The notes beneath the pieces are model-generated. The model worked only from the letters and a program-made list of their open reading frames with translations. It searched no databases and was not told the DNA's origin. Below are positions 1 to 11,803 of a stretch of DNA of 64,000 bases, one piece after another (the stretch's first letter is position 1; the number at the start of each line of letters is the position of its first letter). The stretch covers positions 1,545,887 through 1,609,886 of the forward strand of contig RPFO01000359.1 in assembly GCA_009746045.1 (NCBI GenBank). Direction: 5' to 3'. Source of the stretch: Mesostigma viride (lineage: Eukaryota > Streptophyta > Mesostigmatophyceae > Mesostigmatales > Mesostigmataceae). Both the position numbers and the translations under genes were made by a program.

Positions 1-1138
1 GGTGTGGACGCAAGTGCGGCGACAGCGACCCATGCGGCAGGTGTGGCGACGGCCACCAACACGTTGGCGGCGAGGAACGCGATAGTGACCGCGATCGTTG
101 CTCGACCCGAGTCCGCGCCGGCGGGCGCCGCCGCAAATGCCAGCACCGCCGCGAGTGGCTCCACTTCGCACGGCAGTGCCAGCAACGCAGCGAGTGCCCC
201 CGGGGGAGCCAGCGGTGACAAGGCACTCCAACCAGGGTCGTCGGCGCAAGGCTCCAAGGCCAAGGGGGGGCGGGGAGGGGAGGCGTCGTCAGGAAAGCGG
301 AAGGACGGGAGGGAGGCGTCCGCGGCCACGCAGGACGCGGGCCAGGGTGCCGCCAGGGGCGGGGGAGGAGGAGTGGACACCAGCAGTCCCGATGCAGCAG
401 GAGCAGGGGCAGCGGCGGAGGCTGGGGGGGCGATGGGGGCAAAGTCCGGGGCCAGGGAGGCACCTCCTGCCGGGGGGGCGGCCTCCCAGGGTGGGGCGCA
501 AGGGGCCAGCCAGCAGGGTGCCAGCGGCAAGCAGAAGGGACGCGGGCGTGGGGAGGCCAAGGCGGCAGATGGCAGCACTAACAGCAATAAGGATAATCAG
601 GCGGGTGGCGGTAAGGCGGCCATCCCAGCATCATCTTCTGCAGGGGTGGCAGCGGCGGCGGCTGCTGCTGCTGCTGCTGCTGCTGCGGCGGCGGCGGCGG
701 CGGCGGCGGCTGTGCCTGGTGGATCATCCGCGGGCCCCGGGGCAGATGCTGGTACTGCTGCAGGAGCAGCAGCGGTTGGGGGTGCGGATGCCGGGGGCAG
801 TAGCGGAAGTGGGGGTGGCAAGCCTCGAAAGGAGAAGCGGGGCAAACATGATGCTGGGGGCAAGCCATCCCTTGCCTCAGTAAATGTTCCCTCCACGGAG
901 GCATCTGCGGCGGGTAGTGACGTCCCAGGGGGGGCGCACATGGCGGCAGCTGCGGGTGGCTGTGGTAGTCAAATCGTTGCCGCAGCGGCGGCGGCGGCGG
1001 CGGCGGCGGCGTTGCAGCCTGGATCCGTGGGGCGCGCGGGGGGGCAAGGACAGGAGGGTGGGGTGGCGGGTTCGGGGCCAGGGGGGGATGCAGGAGGGAA
1101 GACGGCGGCGGGGAAGAGCCGGCAGCGTGGTGGGCGAG
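1..1138 (+). CDS. Low-complexity Ala/Gly-rich protein, exon 1 seen (5' partial)
   Basis: The reading frame is open from the first base, so the start lies outside the window. About 379 codons encode an almost purely low-complexity Ala/Gly/Ser/Gln polypeptide with Lys/Arg-rich islands, two poly-Ala tracts (about 648-712 and 980-1012) and an Arg-Gly-Gly end (SRQRGGRG). The exon ends in phase 1 at a GTATGT donor (1139) followed by a GT microsatellite, and joins cleanly to 2059. I recognise no domain. Composition (disordered, RGG-like, basic islands) would suit an RNA-associated scaffold, but that is inference from composition only. Out-of-frame and antisense ORFs here are shadows of GC-rich repeats. 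Coding status rests on frame continuity across three exons with matching phases. Confidence 0.6.
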
Positions 1139-2058
1139 GTATGTTGCCCATTCGTGTGTGTGTGTGTGTTGGTTGTGTATGGTTGATTCTGTAAGTAGCA
1201 AGTGGAGAAGTAGTAATAAGGGAAATGCTGGAGTCACTGCTATGTTCTGTCCACACCGCAAGCGCGCTACAGGCTGGGATGTGACAGGCCCCCCACATTC
1301 TCTTTTGAAGCCCCTTGTGAAGCTAGCTCTTTTTGACCCCCCTTTGTGAATGATGTTTCTGACACCCCTTCTCAATGGTGTTCCTGAACCGGTGAACCCC
1401 CTTGTCGATGATGGTTTTAAGCTCCCCTGTGAACGATGGTTTTGAAGCCCCTTGTGAAGCTTGCACTTTTGTTGTTCGAGTCTTCATGCGCAGTAATACC
1501 TCCTAATGGCCACCCATATGGCACCGACGACTGGACAGTAATAAAATTCTTTGCTCAATGTCTCTGTGACCTTGAAATGGATCTCCCTCTTTCCATCCAC
1601 TAGTGGCTTCACAGGATGGAGATTCGCTGATGGCGAAGCGAATGACACAAACACGTCTATCATTTCATGGCATGGATAATGAATAACATACTTGATATGA
1701 CACTCACGAATCTCTCTGTTTTGGCATGAATACTTGCCTTTCTATATTCCATGATGGCAATGATATTTCCGGATGCTATTTCTGTCAATCAATTGCGCGG
1801 ATACTTTTTGTTATTCAGTATTCTTGCTGGCACCAGCGCTATCAATAAGTAATGGCATGGACACTTTTGTTATTCAATATTCTTGTTGGCACCAGCACTA
1901 TTAATAAGCAATGGCATGGGCGCGCACCGCCGCTAGAGCTGTAGGAGCCAAGTGGACGACCACACGCGTTTCTTGATATTTTCATCGTGATTTATTTATT
2001 TATTTCTAATCTTCTCTATTGTGGCATGTGTGCTCGCGACCGCATCATCACCCTTCAG
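1139..2058 (+). other. Intron of the low-complexity gene
   Basis: Donor GTATGT, acceptor CTTCAG. It begins with a short GT run (about 1155-1170). From about 1305 to 1465 it holds degenerate ~30-bp tandem repeats built on 'CCCCTTGTGAA..GATGGTTTT'. Around 1810-1925 two ~65-bp stretches are near copies of each other ('GTTATTCA.TATTCTTG.TGGCACCAGC'). The remainder is AT-richer than the exons and shows no coding signal. Confidence 0.5.
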
Positions 2059-3633
2059 GTGGGCGCGGGGGCGACAGCTCATCAACCTCCAACACAACGG
2101 ATGCCAGCGGCGCCGCCCAACAGCGCCCACAATCGGGTCAACAGACACAGCAAACGCACCCCCCAGCATCCGAGCCATCTGGAGAGGGCACCAAGGCGAC
2201 CTCCGGTGCTGCACCCCAGCATTCATCCTCCACACAACCAGCGCCATCGACGGTGCCCGCAGGCCCCGTTCAGATCTTGCAGCGGCAGCCAGCCCAGGCC
2301 CAGGGACAAGCATCGACAGCTGGCACATCGGCGGCGGCGCAGCCTGTTGCGCCGAGTCGAAAGGAGAAGCAGCAACGGCGGCAAGGGCAAGGGCAAGGGC
2401 AGGGAGATGCGGCTTCTTCTGGGCAGGCCACACCGCCGCCGCCGCCGCCACTGCCCAAAGAGCTACAGCAGCAGCTCTTGTCACAGCAACGACAGCAGCA
2501 GCAGCAGCAGCAACAGCAGCCGGTGTCGCAGGACCAGGGGGAGCGGGAGGGGCAGGGAGAAGGGGCCCCCGCCCCATCGGGAAGCACCCCTGCTGCCGTG
2601 ATTGCGGAGGGGGAGTCCATTGACGCGGCCAAGGCGGCACAGAGGCAAGGGCCGCTGCGCAACAAGGACCGGCCGGATCGACCTGTGTGGAAGCCCAGGC
2701 AGAGGAGTGGCCTGGGGGGGGCTCTGGGCGCGCCTGCGACGACTGCGGGGCCCAACGCCAGTGGTGCGAACAGTGCTGGCGCTGGCAGTGTTGCGAATGC
2801 TGGCGGAGCCGGTAGCAGTGGGTCGGCGGTCCCTGGGGGGGGGGCAACCCCTGGGGGGACAGCGGCGGTTTCGGCTGCTGCTGCTGCGGCGGCGGCGGCG
2901 GCAGCAGCGGCAGCGGCAGCTGTCTCGCCCAAGGCCCGAGCAGTGACGAGTGCCAGCACGGGTGCGTCATCGTCATCAGCAGCAGGAGTGGCAGCAGGAA
3001 CTGCAGCAGGAACTGCAGCAGGGGCAGCAGCGCCCGCAGGGTCAGGCGCTGCCAGTGCGGGTGGAGCGGAGCGGCCGTCCTCGGGGAGTCGGGGGGGTGG
3101 CCGACATGGCAGCGGCAGCGGGAGGCACGCAAAGGAGAGCGCGAGGGAGGGCGGTAGGGAGGGTGGTAAAGAGGGCAGTAAAGAGGGTGGTAGGGAGGGC
3201 GGTAAGGACCATAAAGATGCGCAGGGGAGGGGCGGTGGTTCAGGGAATGCCGCTGGTGGTGCCCGGTCAGGGAGTGGGGGTGCTGCTGCATCCACCGGAC
3301 CGGCTGGTGGCATCACGTCGCCAGGGGCGCCATCCGAAAGCGGTGCCAGTGCCATCGCCGACGGTCCGAAACGCGGAGCTGGGGGTGGGGCAGGTGGCAG
3401 CGGGGGTGGCAGCGGGGCGGCAGCAACACTACGGCTTGATAATGCTGCATCTGGAAGCAGCAGCGGTACTGGCGGCGGTGCCGCGGGTGGTGAGCATGCA
3501 GGGGGGGGGAGTCTTGTTGGGGGGGATATCGGCGACGCGGGAGGCACAGGCGCCGGGAGCGCGGATGGCAGTGCGGCGGTGGGGGCCGGGGGGGATGGCA
3601 TCGTCGCATTGCCACCTCGACAAAGGTCTGGAG
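2059..3633 (+). CDS. Low-complexity Ala/Gly/Gln-rich protein, exon 2
   Basis: This 1575-bp exon continues the preceding exon (phase 1 in, phase 1 out). It encodes about 524 residues: a Ser/Thr/Gln/Pro-rich start (GRGGDSSSTSNTTDASG), poly-Gln (about 2485-2520), a basic patch (RNKDRPDRPVWKPRQRSG, about 2660-2708), poly-Ala (about 2873-2922), a Gly-Arg-Lys-Glu repeat segment (about 3130-3215, EGGREGGKEGSKEGG) and Gly/Ala-rich sequence to RQRSGG. It ends at a GTATGT donor. The basic RPVWKPRQRSG stretch is the only segment that is not simple sequence and would be the best handle for a homology search. Function unknown. Confidence 0.6.
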
Positions 3634-4679
3634 GTATGTCCGTTGGCAGTGAGCAAGGAAAGAAATGTGCACGTGTTGCATCCTCTCCCTGGGGCATCCT
3701 CTCCCCTCCACGGACCACCCCAGCATTGCATGAATGATGTAGGATTCCCGGTCAAAAGGTCCGCCATGTTTTCATGAAGGGCAGGCGCTGCCGGATGGAT
3801 GGAGGTTCTTCTAGCACTGGATTCCACCTGGGCCCACCGTCCCTAGTTTCAGGGAAACTTTGGTATCATACCGAATTTGAACACAGGCCTCGATCACGAT
3901 TTTGGCCACGAAAGTATCCAATTTCCCAACCACTCGCCTTGTCACAAAGGGCAGGTCCTCGACTACGCGCCATGGTCCGGTCGTGGCATCTCTCTCTCTC
4001 CCCGCTCACATTGTCACACATCGCGGGCATCGAGTACCTGCCATGCCTCCCTCTCCACCGTCTGTGGTCCGCCCTGTTTACACGGGCGCTCAGATCGGGA
4101 GCGGCGGTCATTAGGGCCATGCTTCCCGAGTATTAGGGCCGCGCTCCCCGAGTGTTAGGGCAGCGCTCCCCGAGTAAGAACCCTATTGTTCAGGCTTCCC
4201 CGCTCGAATTCGGAGCGTCGCGCACCTGTTGCCCATGGCCCCCTGCGCGCCTGTTGCCCATGGCTTCTTCCCTTTTGCAACAAAAAGAATGGAAACCAAC
4301 CCCTTCAGGTAGGTGTTTGCCATGCGAAGCCGTAGCGACCGCGATCCTCACCCCTAGTCCCCTTACCCCTTGCCCAATTTCCACGCGGCGTCCTCGCTCT
4401 CTGTGCTCTTGCCGCATCGCCCTTGTCCCTGGTTCCTCGCGTTGAAGATTGTCATTGATTTCTCTCATGGTACCCGCCACCTGTACGCCTGCCCTGAGCA
4501 GACTCGCCATCTCCCTCGGTGGCTGGTGCCCCTGCTAATTCGCGATGATAGTCTAGAATCATCCGTACTCGTCGTCAGCAGTTGTCATCCAATGTCAGCA
4601 TCAAATAACATGAGCAGCAGTTGTCATCTCTTATCATTACTTATAACACTTGCTGGGTTCTCCCTTTCCCCCTCGCCAG
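3634..4679 (+). other. Intron of the low-complexity gene
   Basis: It runs from the GTATGT donor at 3634 to the CCTCGCCAG acceptor at 4679. A short tandem repeat 'TTAGGGC(A/C)GCGCTCCCCGAGT' sits at about 4110-4175. No other structure recognised. Confidence 0.45.
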
Positions 4680-4946
4680 GTCGCCGGGGCGGCCGCAACA
4701 GTGGGGGAGGGGCTAAAGGAGCTGCTGGCGAGGCCACCGGCGCAAAGGGTGGGGACAACTCACGGCCTGGAGCTGGGGGGGATAGCAACCTCCCCGCCAC
4801 AGCCCCCAACAGCAACACGCCGGGCCCCAACAGCAAGCCCTCTCCGGCAGCCTCCTCGCCGCGAGCCCAGGCGTCTCCGCAGCCAGTGCCCGTGGCCGCA
4901 TCCCCGGCGGCGACGGCACCCACAGCGCCGCCATCGCAGCAGCAGG
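4680..4946 (+). CDS. Low-complexity Gly/Pro/Ala-rich protein, exon 3 (3' end uncertain)
   Basis: The phase-1 acceptor rejoins the frame as G-RRGGRNSGGGAKG, then Pro/Ser/Ala-rich sequence ending in Gln-Gln-Gln. The 3' boundary is unclear. A GC donor (CAG|GCATGT at 4947) would mimic the GTATGT donors of the two previous exons; other GT sites lie within the next 50 bp. A long TG microsatellite starts just downstream. Later exons or a stop were not found before the transposon block, so the gene may continue in unrecognised sequence or be disrupted. Confidence 0.5.
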
Positions 4947-4998
4947 CATGTGCATGTCTCTGCGGAGGAGGTTTTTGTGCATGCTCAGTGAGCGAGAT

Positions 4999-5124
4999 CT
5001 GGTGTGTGCATGTGTGTGTGTGTGTGTCTGTGTGTGTCTGTGTGTGTCTGTGTGTGTCTGTGTGTGTCTGCGTGTGTCTGTGTGTGTCTGTGTGTGTGTC
5101 TTTGTGTGTGTGTGTGTGTGTGGT
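4999..5124 (+). repeat. (TG)n/(TGTC) microsatellite
   Basis: About 125 bp of TG repeat regularly interrupted by TGTC. It lies just 3' of the last recognised exon of the low-complexity gene and is read as intron sequence. Confidence 0.9.
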
Positions 5125-6639
5125 CACTACAGCATAGTATTGTGTGTGTGCGTGTTGATCATGCCCCTAGCACCAGCAGGCATGCAATACCCGTCATTCG
5201 CGATGGCACGAGGCATGGGGATGCTTGGTGGGTGGTTAAGCCCTTACTTATTACCTTGGCCTCAAGTAAGTACTAAATTGTAGCACTACTACGAGGCATG
5301 GAGATGCTGTGTGGGTGGTCAGTGAGTGCTTTTGTGGATGTTTTGTGGATGCTTTGTGCACCTGAAGTGAAGTGAAGGCAAGGCTTTGTGGGTTGCCTGT
5401 GCTCACAGGATGGGGCGCGAGGCTGGGGGGAATCCAGCCCATGTATCTTCCTGTTTTTTGCCGTGGGGCATAGTCTTCACCTATTGCCATTGCATTGGAT
5501 ACTTAATGTAGCGCACAAGGAAATGCGCAACAGCAGGTTGTGGCAGGTGTCAACAGGCGCAAGAGCATGCGTTATTCTCGGTGCAGTTTGTTGGACCGGA
5601 TGACATACTTGGAGCTGTTTTCTGGCTGGATGTAACTTACTGCTGCCGCCCATGTACCTTGTTTTGTGTGTCATGTCATTTGGCAATTGGGATCCGGGAA
5701 GTGACAGATATCAGCAGCCGCGCGAGAGAGCTGAGAAGGCGTCCAGGATATGCAACGCCCATCATCACAAAGCGCAGAAAAGATAGTCAAGCTTTCATGG
5801 TCCATACATTCCAGATTGCGGGCCTGCGCTGACCAGGTTGCCTTATTGTAACATGTCATGGCCCTGGAAGAACGCCCCTTTAAAAGAAGAGGATGGCCCA
5901 TTATGAAGTACGCGCATCTGAGCAGGGAAGGAAATATGCTACTCCTACCAGCCGCTTCTTGAGGCTGTTTCATCAACTAAGTGCCGGGGGCCTTGGATTC
6001 CGTGTTCTATGGTACCTTGCTGGGCAGAAGGGTTGTTTCACTGCTGATAGATCCATGGGCATAAGGACTGTTGTCTCCTTGATAAGGACTGTGGCTATGC
6101 ATGGGGCCCTGGTGACGACAGTGGCTAGGAAATTCCCGCTTGCATTCATTTTGTTCAGCCGAATGTCCCTGACATGTCCCGACCATGCCTGGCAGGTAGG
6201 TGGACATTGCACATCTCTAAGAGTGTTCCCGTATAATCAGCATGGATTGCCGAAGAGGACGTGGCTGTTGTCAGAAATCATGTATACTGATCCCATCATT
6301 CGAAATGTGACAGGGATTGGGGAATCGGCCGGTGACTCTTCATAGAAAGGCACGTGACTGCGTCATGTGAGCATAAATCCTCCATAAGATGGGCGAATTG
6401 ATGCATGGGTGAACGAAATGAGTGAGCGAGCTATTGCTGACTGACCCAATCCAGCTAGTACTTAAGCGCTAGCTCTCTTTTAGTTGTCCGGTGCCGAAGC
6501 ATTCCCTGTGAAGATCGACCTGAGCTGATACCATCACTACCTGGCACATGCATCGATCAAAAACGAATTGGGTCATGCACTAGCTGTAGCTTAATAGACC
6601 CCACAACATGTGAGTGGCGCCTAGCTCAACTGTGGCAAT
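5125..6639. other. Region without recognisable gene
   Basis: Only short ORFs. The segment about 6345-6395 (containing CACGTGACTGCGTCA) recurs in reverse complement at about 19110-19160, so the right part of this region belongs to a repeat family. Nothing else is supported. Confidence 0.5.
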
Positions 6640-7020
6640 AATTAATTAATCATAATTAATTAATTAGTTAATTAGAAACATAACTCCGTTGGGAGTACAT
6701 GTAGCACATATCCCTGAGAAGGGGCATATGGCTTTTAATACATTCTGGGCTACTTCCTGCAAGGGTGGGAATGTAAGCTATCCTTGCTCTAGGTGCACCA
6801 GGGCACCTGCACCCTCATGATCTTCACACTATGCCGGCCCAGCTAAGGGGGAGTATGTCATGTGGGGAAGATCATCATGGCTAAACAAGAGCTAGGGCAT
6901 GGCTTCTCGACAGAGAGCATTTCTCTGCATGGCATAGCATTGCTAAATTCTTAATGCGACATCCATGGGGTCCCATTATAGGCAGGGCGTGGCTAAATTA
7001 TGAAGGCATCATCCATGGGC
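6640..7020 (-). mobile_element. 5'-truncated retroelement 3'-end fragment
   Basis: Read on the minus strand, this is a diverged copy of the non-coding 3' region seen at 8700-9060 and 18690-19090: the same order of short blocks, ending in the hairpin CTCC-CAAC-GGAG (6683-6696) and an ATTA/TTAA-rich tail. It lies head-to-head with the plus-strand copy that starts near 7054. No coding part remains. Confidence 0.65.
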
Positions 7021-7053
7021 ATTTTCGACCGAGACATTATGCTCCGTGTCCCG

Positions 7054-9060
7054 GAGCCACGAGCCACGAGGTAGCCATGGCTGACGGCGGAGCTCATAAC
7101 TTTCACGTTTGAGCACCGAATTTAGCCGTGAATATCACAATCGCTTCGTTCGTCTTTCTAAGACGCACATGCTGATATAATTTTCCAACGCTGTTGCGCA
7201 ATATACGATGAGCAAACGCCCATCGACGCAACGCAGCCTGACGGCTGCGCGCTCGGCAATGAAAATACGTCTGCAGCTCCGGCTGCAGCTTCGCCATCAG
7301 GGCCGGAAGGCAGTAGTGACACTAGTCGCGCACTGGTGGTCGCCCAGCACCCTCCCGGGCTTCCTGCCTCGCCCTCAGCCTCGCCCGAGCCAAAACGCAG
7401 CCGCCCAAGCGAACCAAGCTAGCTGGTCTGAGCGCGACTTTGACGTCGACGAGTTATTTTCCACCTTCGACGATGCCAGCCTGACCCAGCTTTTTCGACA
7501 TGCCACCCATCAAGATACTGGAGCTCGTGTTTCATGGGTCATACGCCTCCATTTTTTACCTGTGCCAGCGCCTTCATCGCCTTTACCGCCTCCCGCACTG
7601 GACCTGACGGCCGGTTTACTCACCGACCTGAGAACCTGGCCCGCTGGTCTCGCCCCCGTCTTCAGCTCGCCGCCCTCTTTTCCATCCTTCAGCGCTCTGT
7701 CACGGACCTCTGGACCCCCTCCCCCTTGACCGAATCCACCTTCCTCCTCCACCTCAACGAAGCCCTCTCACAGCACGTTACGCCCCTAGCTGCAGATGTG
7801 GCAGCTGTGAGCTCACAGCTGCCACATCTCGAGTCGCACGCTGGCTGCTGAGCTCCCCACCATCCCCACCACTGACCACCACCACCCTCCTCGCCTCCAC
7901 CCCCCCCCCTCCGCCCCCCCTCCGCCTCCACCGACTCCATTACCGCCCAGCTCCGCGACATTGACCAGCCTCTTAAGGATCGATAATGCCATCGCTATCG
8001 AGGTCTTGCAGAACACCGCTGCCAGGCCTCACCGCCCAGGCGGTGAAGGACATTGCCGCCAAGCCAGCCTCAGCTGGCCTGGCCGGCGATGCTCCCCCCA
8101 TTACAACTGAACCTGGGCGGACATGCTTAAGCAACATACCACCAGTCCACCACCTCCGCCGTCGCAGCCCAGCTCCAGCGGCAGACGCTTGACCTCTGCG
8201 AGGAGGCCGAGCTCGCCAAGCGCAGCCTCAACGTCATTGTCAAGAACTTCGACATGGAGGAAGGTGAGAATTCCGAGAAGCTTGCGCGTGCTTTTGAGAG
8301 AGAAATCCTTGGTCGCATGGGCCTTAACGGTGAGATCGACCTGGTCGCCCACCGCCTTCCCCGCGCGCGGGGTAAGGCAGGGCCGCCCCCGCTCCTTCTC
8401 ACCTTTAAGACCCCGGCGGACAAGATTTCTTTTCTCAGACGCCGCAAACGGCTTGAGAAGACTCTCTTCACCCTTGACGACGACTTGACCCTGCGGGCGC
8501 AGCAACAACGGCGACGCCGGGAGCTATGGCCGACCTACCTCCAGCTCCGGCAGACCAAGGCGGGGCAGCCGGTGTACTGGAAGGGGGCGGCCATCTACGT
8601 CGGCCACAAGCCCTGGCAGGCGACCCGCCCGCGGCCCCAGCTACTCCAGACGCCCCAGCTTAGGGGAATACAGCAGTAGTAGTGTAGAATAGATAGACCG
8701 TGGCCATGTACATGTACGCCTCCTAGAGGCACTATCCCAGCTAAGCCACGCGCTTTATTTAATCATGTACATGTGTGCCTATGATGTGCCACACTCCAGA
8801 TGATGCCTAGTTTTATTTAGTTATGCTGTGCCCATGCAGAGAGCTGCTCTCTGCTGAGATGCCACGCTCTAGCTTTTGTATAGCCATGCTGATCTTTCCC
8901 CCCCTGGCATGACAGGCTCCTTCTTAGCTGGGCATAACTTGATTGATCATGGGGATGCAGGTGCCCTGGCGCACCTAGAGCAAGTGTTGTTTACATTCCC
9001 ACTCTTGCAGTAAGTAGCTCAGAATGTATCATAGGCTCATATGCCCCTTGCACCTACTGG
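7054..9060 (+). mobile_element. Non-LTR retroelement with ORF1 and 3' UTR only, copy 1
   Basis: The 5' end (GAGCCACGAGGTAGCCAT at about 7060) matches that of the second copy at about 10394. An ORF1-like region (7208-8680) runs straight into a ~370-bp 3' region without endonuclease or reverse transcriptase. Both copies share this structure, so the lack of ORF2 appears to be a property of the family rather than of one damaged copy. The 3' region fuses near 9060 to a reverse-transcriptase tail of another element. Confidence 0.6.
7208..8680 (+). pseudogene. LINE ORF1p-like gene, frameshifted
   Basis: The best conserved part is 8160-8680: KRSLNVIVKNFDMEEGENSE, then EIDLVAHRLPRARGKAGPP, LLLTFKTPADKISFLRRRKR, LRAQQQRRRRELWPTYLQLR, VYWKGAAIYVGHKPW. 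This order and spacing resemble the RRM plus C-terminal domain of L1-type ORF1 proteins (RNA-binding, retrotransposon RNP). The upstream part is a Ser/Pro/Thr-rich region (HLNEALSQHVTPLAADVAAV) also seen in the other copies. A small insertion near 8104 (compare 11421) and other indels break the frame, so this copy is not expected to give a full protein. Confidence 0.6.
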
Positions 9061-9079
9061 CGCTCCAAGGGTCTGGGCG

Positions 9080-9645
9080 AACACCGCAAGCCGCATGCTC
9101 TTCAACTGGTCCTCGTCCTCACTGTGCTCACGTATGGCGCCGAGGCGTGGACACTCACCCCCACACTGGCATCTATAGGCTAGACGGCACAGTTTACGGG
9201 ATGCTCCGACAGGTCCTGAATGTAGGGAGTTAAATTTCCAAGCGCCCGTCATCAGAGTCTTTGTATCAGGGCATGCCTCGTATTTCGGACGAGATTAGAC
9301 AGCGTAGGATAGCATTTGTAGGACACCTTGCTCGCACCAGCCAGGTCGACACCGCCCTTGGTCTGGCCGGCCCCCAGCGGCTTGGCCAGCCAGGGCGGCA
9401 CATCCTGACCTGGCCTGGCCCCAAGGGCATTGCCAAAAAGGTAGGGAAACATGTCACGAACTACGTACAGATGTTGCTGGCCGACCTAGTGGTCCCAGCC
9501 CAGTTTGAATACCGCATCCACTCTAGCTCTCTCCCTTCTTTGGACTGCCATGCAGAACAAGACGCGGTGGAAGAGGATTGTCAAGGCTCACACGCCCGAC
9601 CCTGTGGGCAAACCACCTCCCCCCAAGCGGAGGAGGCGTTTTGAT
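9080..9645 (+). pseudogene. Non-LTR reverse transcriptase, C-terminal fragment
   Basis: Broken frames read LTYGAEAWTLTPTL, LDGTVYGMLRQVLN, then ISDEIRQRRIAFVGHLARTS, LGQPGRHILTWPGPKG, ending in a Lys/Arg-rich tail. This is the typical end of a non-LTR ORF2 (YGAE.WTL ... R..IR.RRL.FAGH..R). The RT and endonuclease domains are absent. A closely related tail lies at 19340-19912. It is followed by a 3' region with the shared hairpin at 9752-9763. Confidence 0.65.
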
Positions 9646-9741
9646 GAGTAGGGTAGTTAGGATTTTTTCTAGACTAGCTAGATTAGCGTTGAGGTTAGTC
9701 CGATTACGCGGCTCTCACCCACCACCCATCAAGGAATATGT

Positions 9742-9875
9742 GCTACATGCTCTCCCAACGGAGGCATGTTATAGTTTAATTTAATTTAATATGCCCCTTC
9801 TCTGGGCTATGTGCTACATATACTCCCTTGGAACGGAGTTATGTTCCTAATTAATTAATTTATTAATTAATCATC
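9742..9875 (+). repeat. Two tandem retroelement 3' termini
   Basis: Two consecutive copies of the terminal motif: TGCTACATGC then CTCCCAACGGAG then a TTTAATTTAA tail (to 9791), and ATGTGCTACATATACTCCC then AACGGAGT then an ATTAATTA tail (to 9875). Each holds a short hairpin followed by a (TTAA)-type microsatellite, as expected for RT-recognised 3' ends. Confidence 0.6.
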
Positions 9876-9882
9876 CATGGGG

Positions 9883-10300
9883 GCCATTAACATCCCCTTC
9901 AATGGTTTGCACATTAGTAATGAGGATTTGTACGCTGATTTGCCCTATGTTTCCCACATTATTAGGCACAGGTGCCTGGGCCTAGCCGGGCACCTGGCCC
10001 GCACAGATCAGGTAGATACCTCAGATAGACTAGCTGGCACCAAGCCCGCCCAGCCTGGGTGATATGTCGTCGAACCTGGCGTGCCCCCGGCCGCGCGCGG
10101 CAGGGCCGCCACCCGTCGGGACTTTTCGTCGGATAGACTCGGCATGGACATGTGCTACACTAGACGTGACGGGCTCATTCCCGGGCAGCCTCAGGACTGG
10201 TTTGTCTGTAATATGGAGGCAGATGGTGCGCAAGGATATATGGCAAGTAGTGATGAATTAAGGAGACCACCCCCAAGCCTGTGGGGGCTCCGCGTGTGAC
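9883..10300 (+). pseudogene. Degenerate reverse transcriptase tail fragment
   Basis: The frame starting near 9877 reads YVSHIIRHRCLGLAGHLART then DQVDTSDRLAGTKPAQPG, a more diverged version of the IR.RR..FVGHLARTSQVDT segment at 9270-9400. Further down (10210-10260) MVRKDIWQVV resembles the RT tail region. Broken and partial. Confidence 0.45.
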
Positions 10301-10393
10301 CAAGTATGGCATTCATAGCGATTCGGGCCGCGGTGCCCACACCCCTGTAACTAGGACCTAGATAGCTCATACCATCCATTCCATATCCTGCAT

Positions 10394-11725
10394 GCCACGA
10401 GCCACGAGCCACGAGGTAGCCATATGGCTGACGGCGGAGCTCATAACTTTCACGTTTGAGCACCGAATTTAGCCGTGAATATCACAATCGACGCGTCTTT
10501 CTACGACGCACATGCTGATATAATTTTCCGAAGCTATTACGCAATATACGATGAGCAAACGCCTCTCGACGCAACGCAGCCTGGCGGCTGCGCTCAGCAA
10601 TGAAAATGCGTCTGCAGCTTCGGCTGCAGCTTCGCCAACCGGCCCAGAAGGCAGCGGCGCCACTAGCCAAGCTCTAGTGGTCGCCCAGCCCCCTGCTGAG
10701 CCCGCCTCGCCAGCAGCCGGTCGCCTGTTCAAACCCAAGCGCAGTCGCCCTGCCGAGCCGAGCTGGGTCGAAATCGAATTTGTAGCCGAAGCCCGCCAGC
10801 CCGACTTCTTGGACAAGTTTACCGAGGAACGCATCCTGGGCCGGCGTATTTTTTGGATCACACGCCTCGCTTGTTGAATTGTGCATTGAAGCAGTTCGTC
10901 ATCCGAGGTCGCCTCTTTGATCCTCGCCTGAATCGCGTCTCCTCTTTCGACCACTTTCCCAGCCTCCGCCGCCCCCACCTCCAGGAATTCGCTCTCTTTT
11001 CCCTCCTTGGACGCTCCATCTCGGAGCTTTGGCCCCCAAAGCCCCTCACCACCACCTTAACCGAATCCTCCATCCGCTCACTCCTCCAGGAGGCCCTCGA
11101 GCAGCACGTGGCCCCCATCGCAGCAGATGTGGCGGTCATGGGCAGCACGCTGGCTGCCGAGCTCCCCCTCCTCTCCACCGCCACCTCCACCATCTCCACC
11201 GCCACCTCCACCCTCCTCGCCTCCTCCACCGCCACCACCTCCACCTCCGACGCCATCACCGCCCAGCTCCGTGACATCGACCAGCGTCTTAAGGACAACG
11301 CCATCGCTAGCTATCGAGGTTCTGCAGAACACCGCTGCCAGGCCTCACCGCCCAGGCGGTGAAGGACATTGCCGCCAAGCCAGCCTCAGCTGGCCTGGCC
11401 GGCGATGCTCCTCCCATTACAACCTGGGCGGACATGCTTAAGCAACATACCACCTCCACCACCTCCGCCGTCGCAGCCCAGCTCCAGCGGCAGACGCTTG
11501 ACCTCTGCGAGGAGGCCGAGCTCGCCAAGCGCAGCCTCAACGTCATTGTCAAGAACTTCGACATGGAGGAAGGTGAGAATTCCGAGAAGCTTGCGCGTGC
11601 TTTTGAGAGAGAAATCCTTGGTCGCATGGGCCTTAACGGTGAGATCGACCTGGTCGCCCACCGCCTTCCCCGCGCGCGGGGTAAGGCAGGGCCGCCCCCG
11701 CTCCTTCTCACCTTTAAGACCCCGG
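10394..11725 (+). mobile_element. ORF1-only retroelement, copy 2, left part
   Basis: It has the same 5' end as the element at 7054. The ORF1-like region (10551-11735) is better preserved than in copy 1: from 11359 an open frame reads MKDIAAKPAS...TTWADMLKQHTT...KRSLNVIVKNFDMEEGENSE...LLLTFKTP, where a DNA transposon interrupts it. The ORF1 resumes at 18387 with ADKISFLRRRKR. A Ser/Thr-repeat linker (11165-11255) sits between the N-terminal part and the RRM-like part. Confidence 0.65.
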
Positions 11726-11803
11726 AGGGGATTCATAGGTGTTTGCTCAATTTCACAAGTCTTCAAATGAGTAAAAATAAAATCTTTCAGATCTGAGGGT
11801 ACC

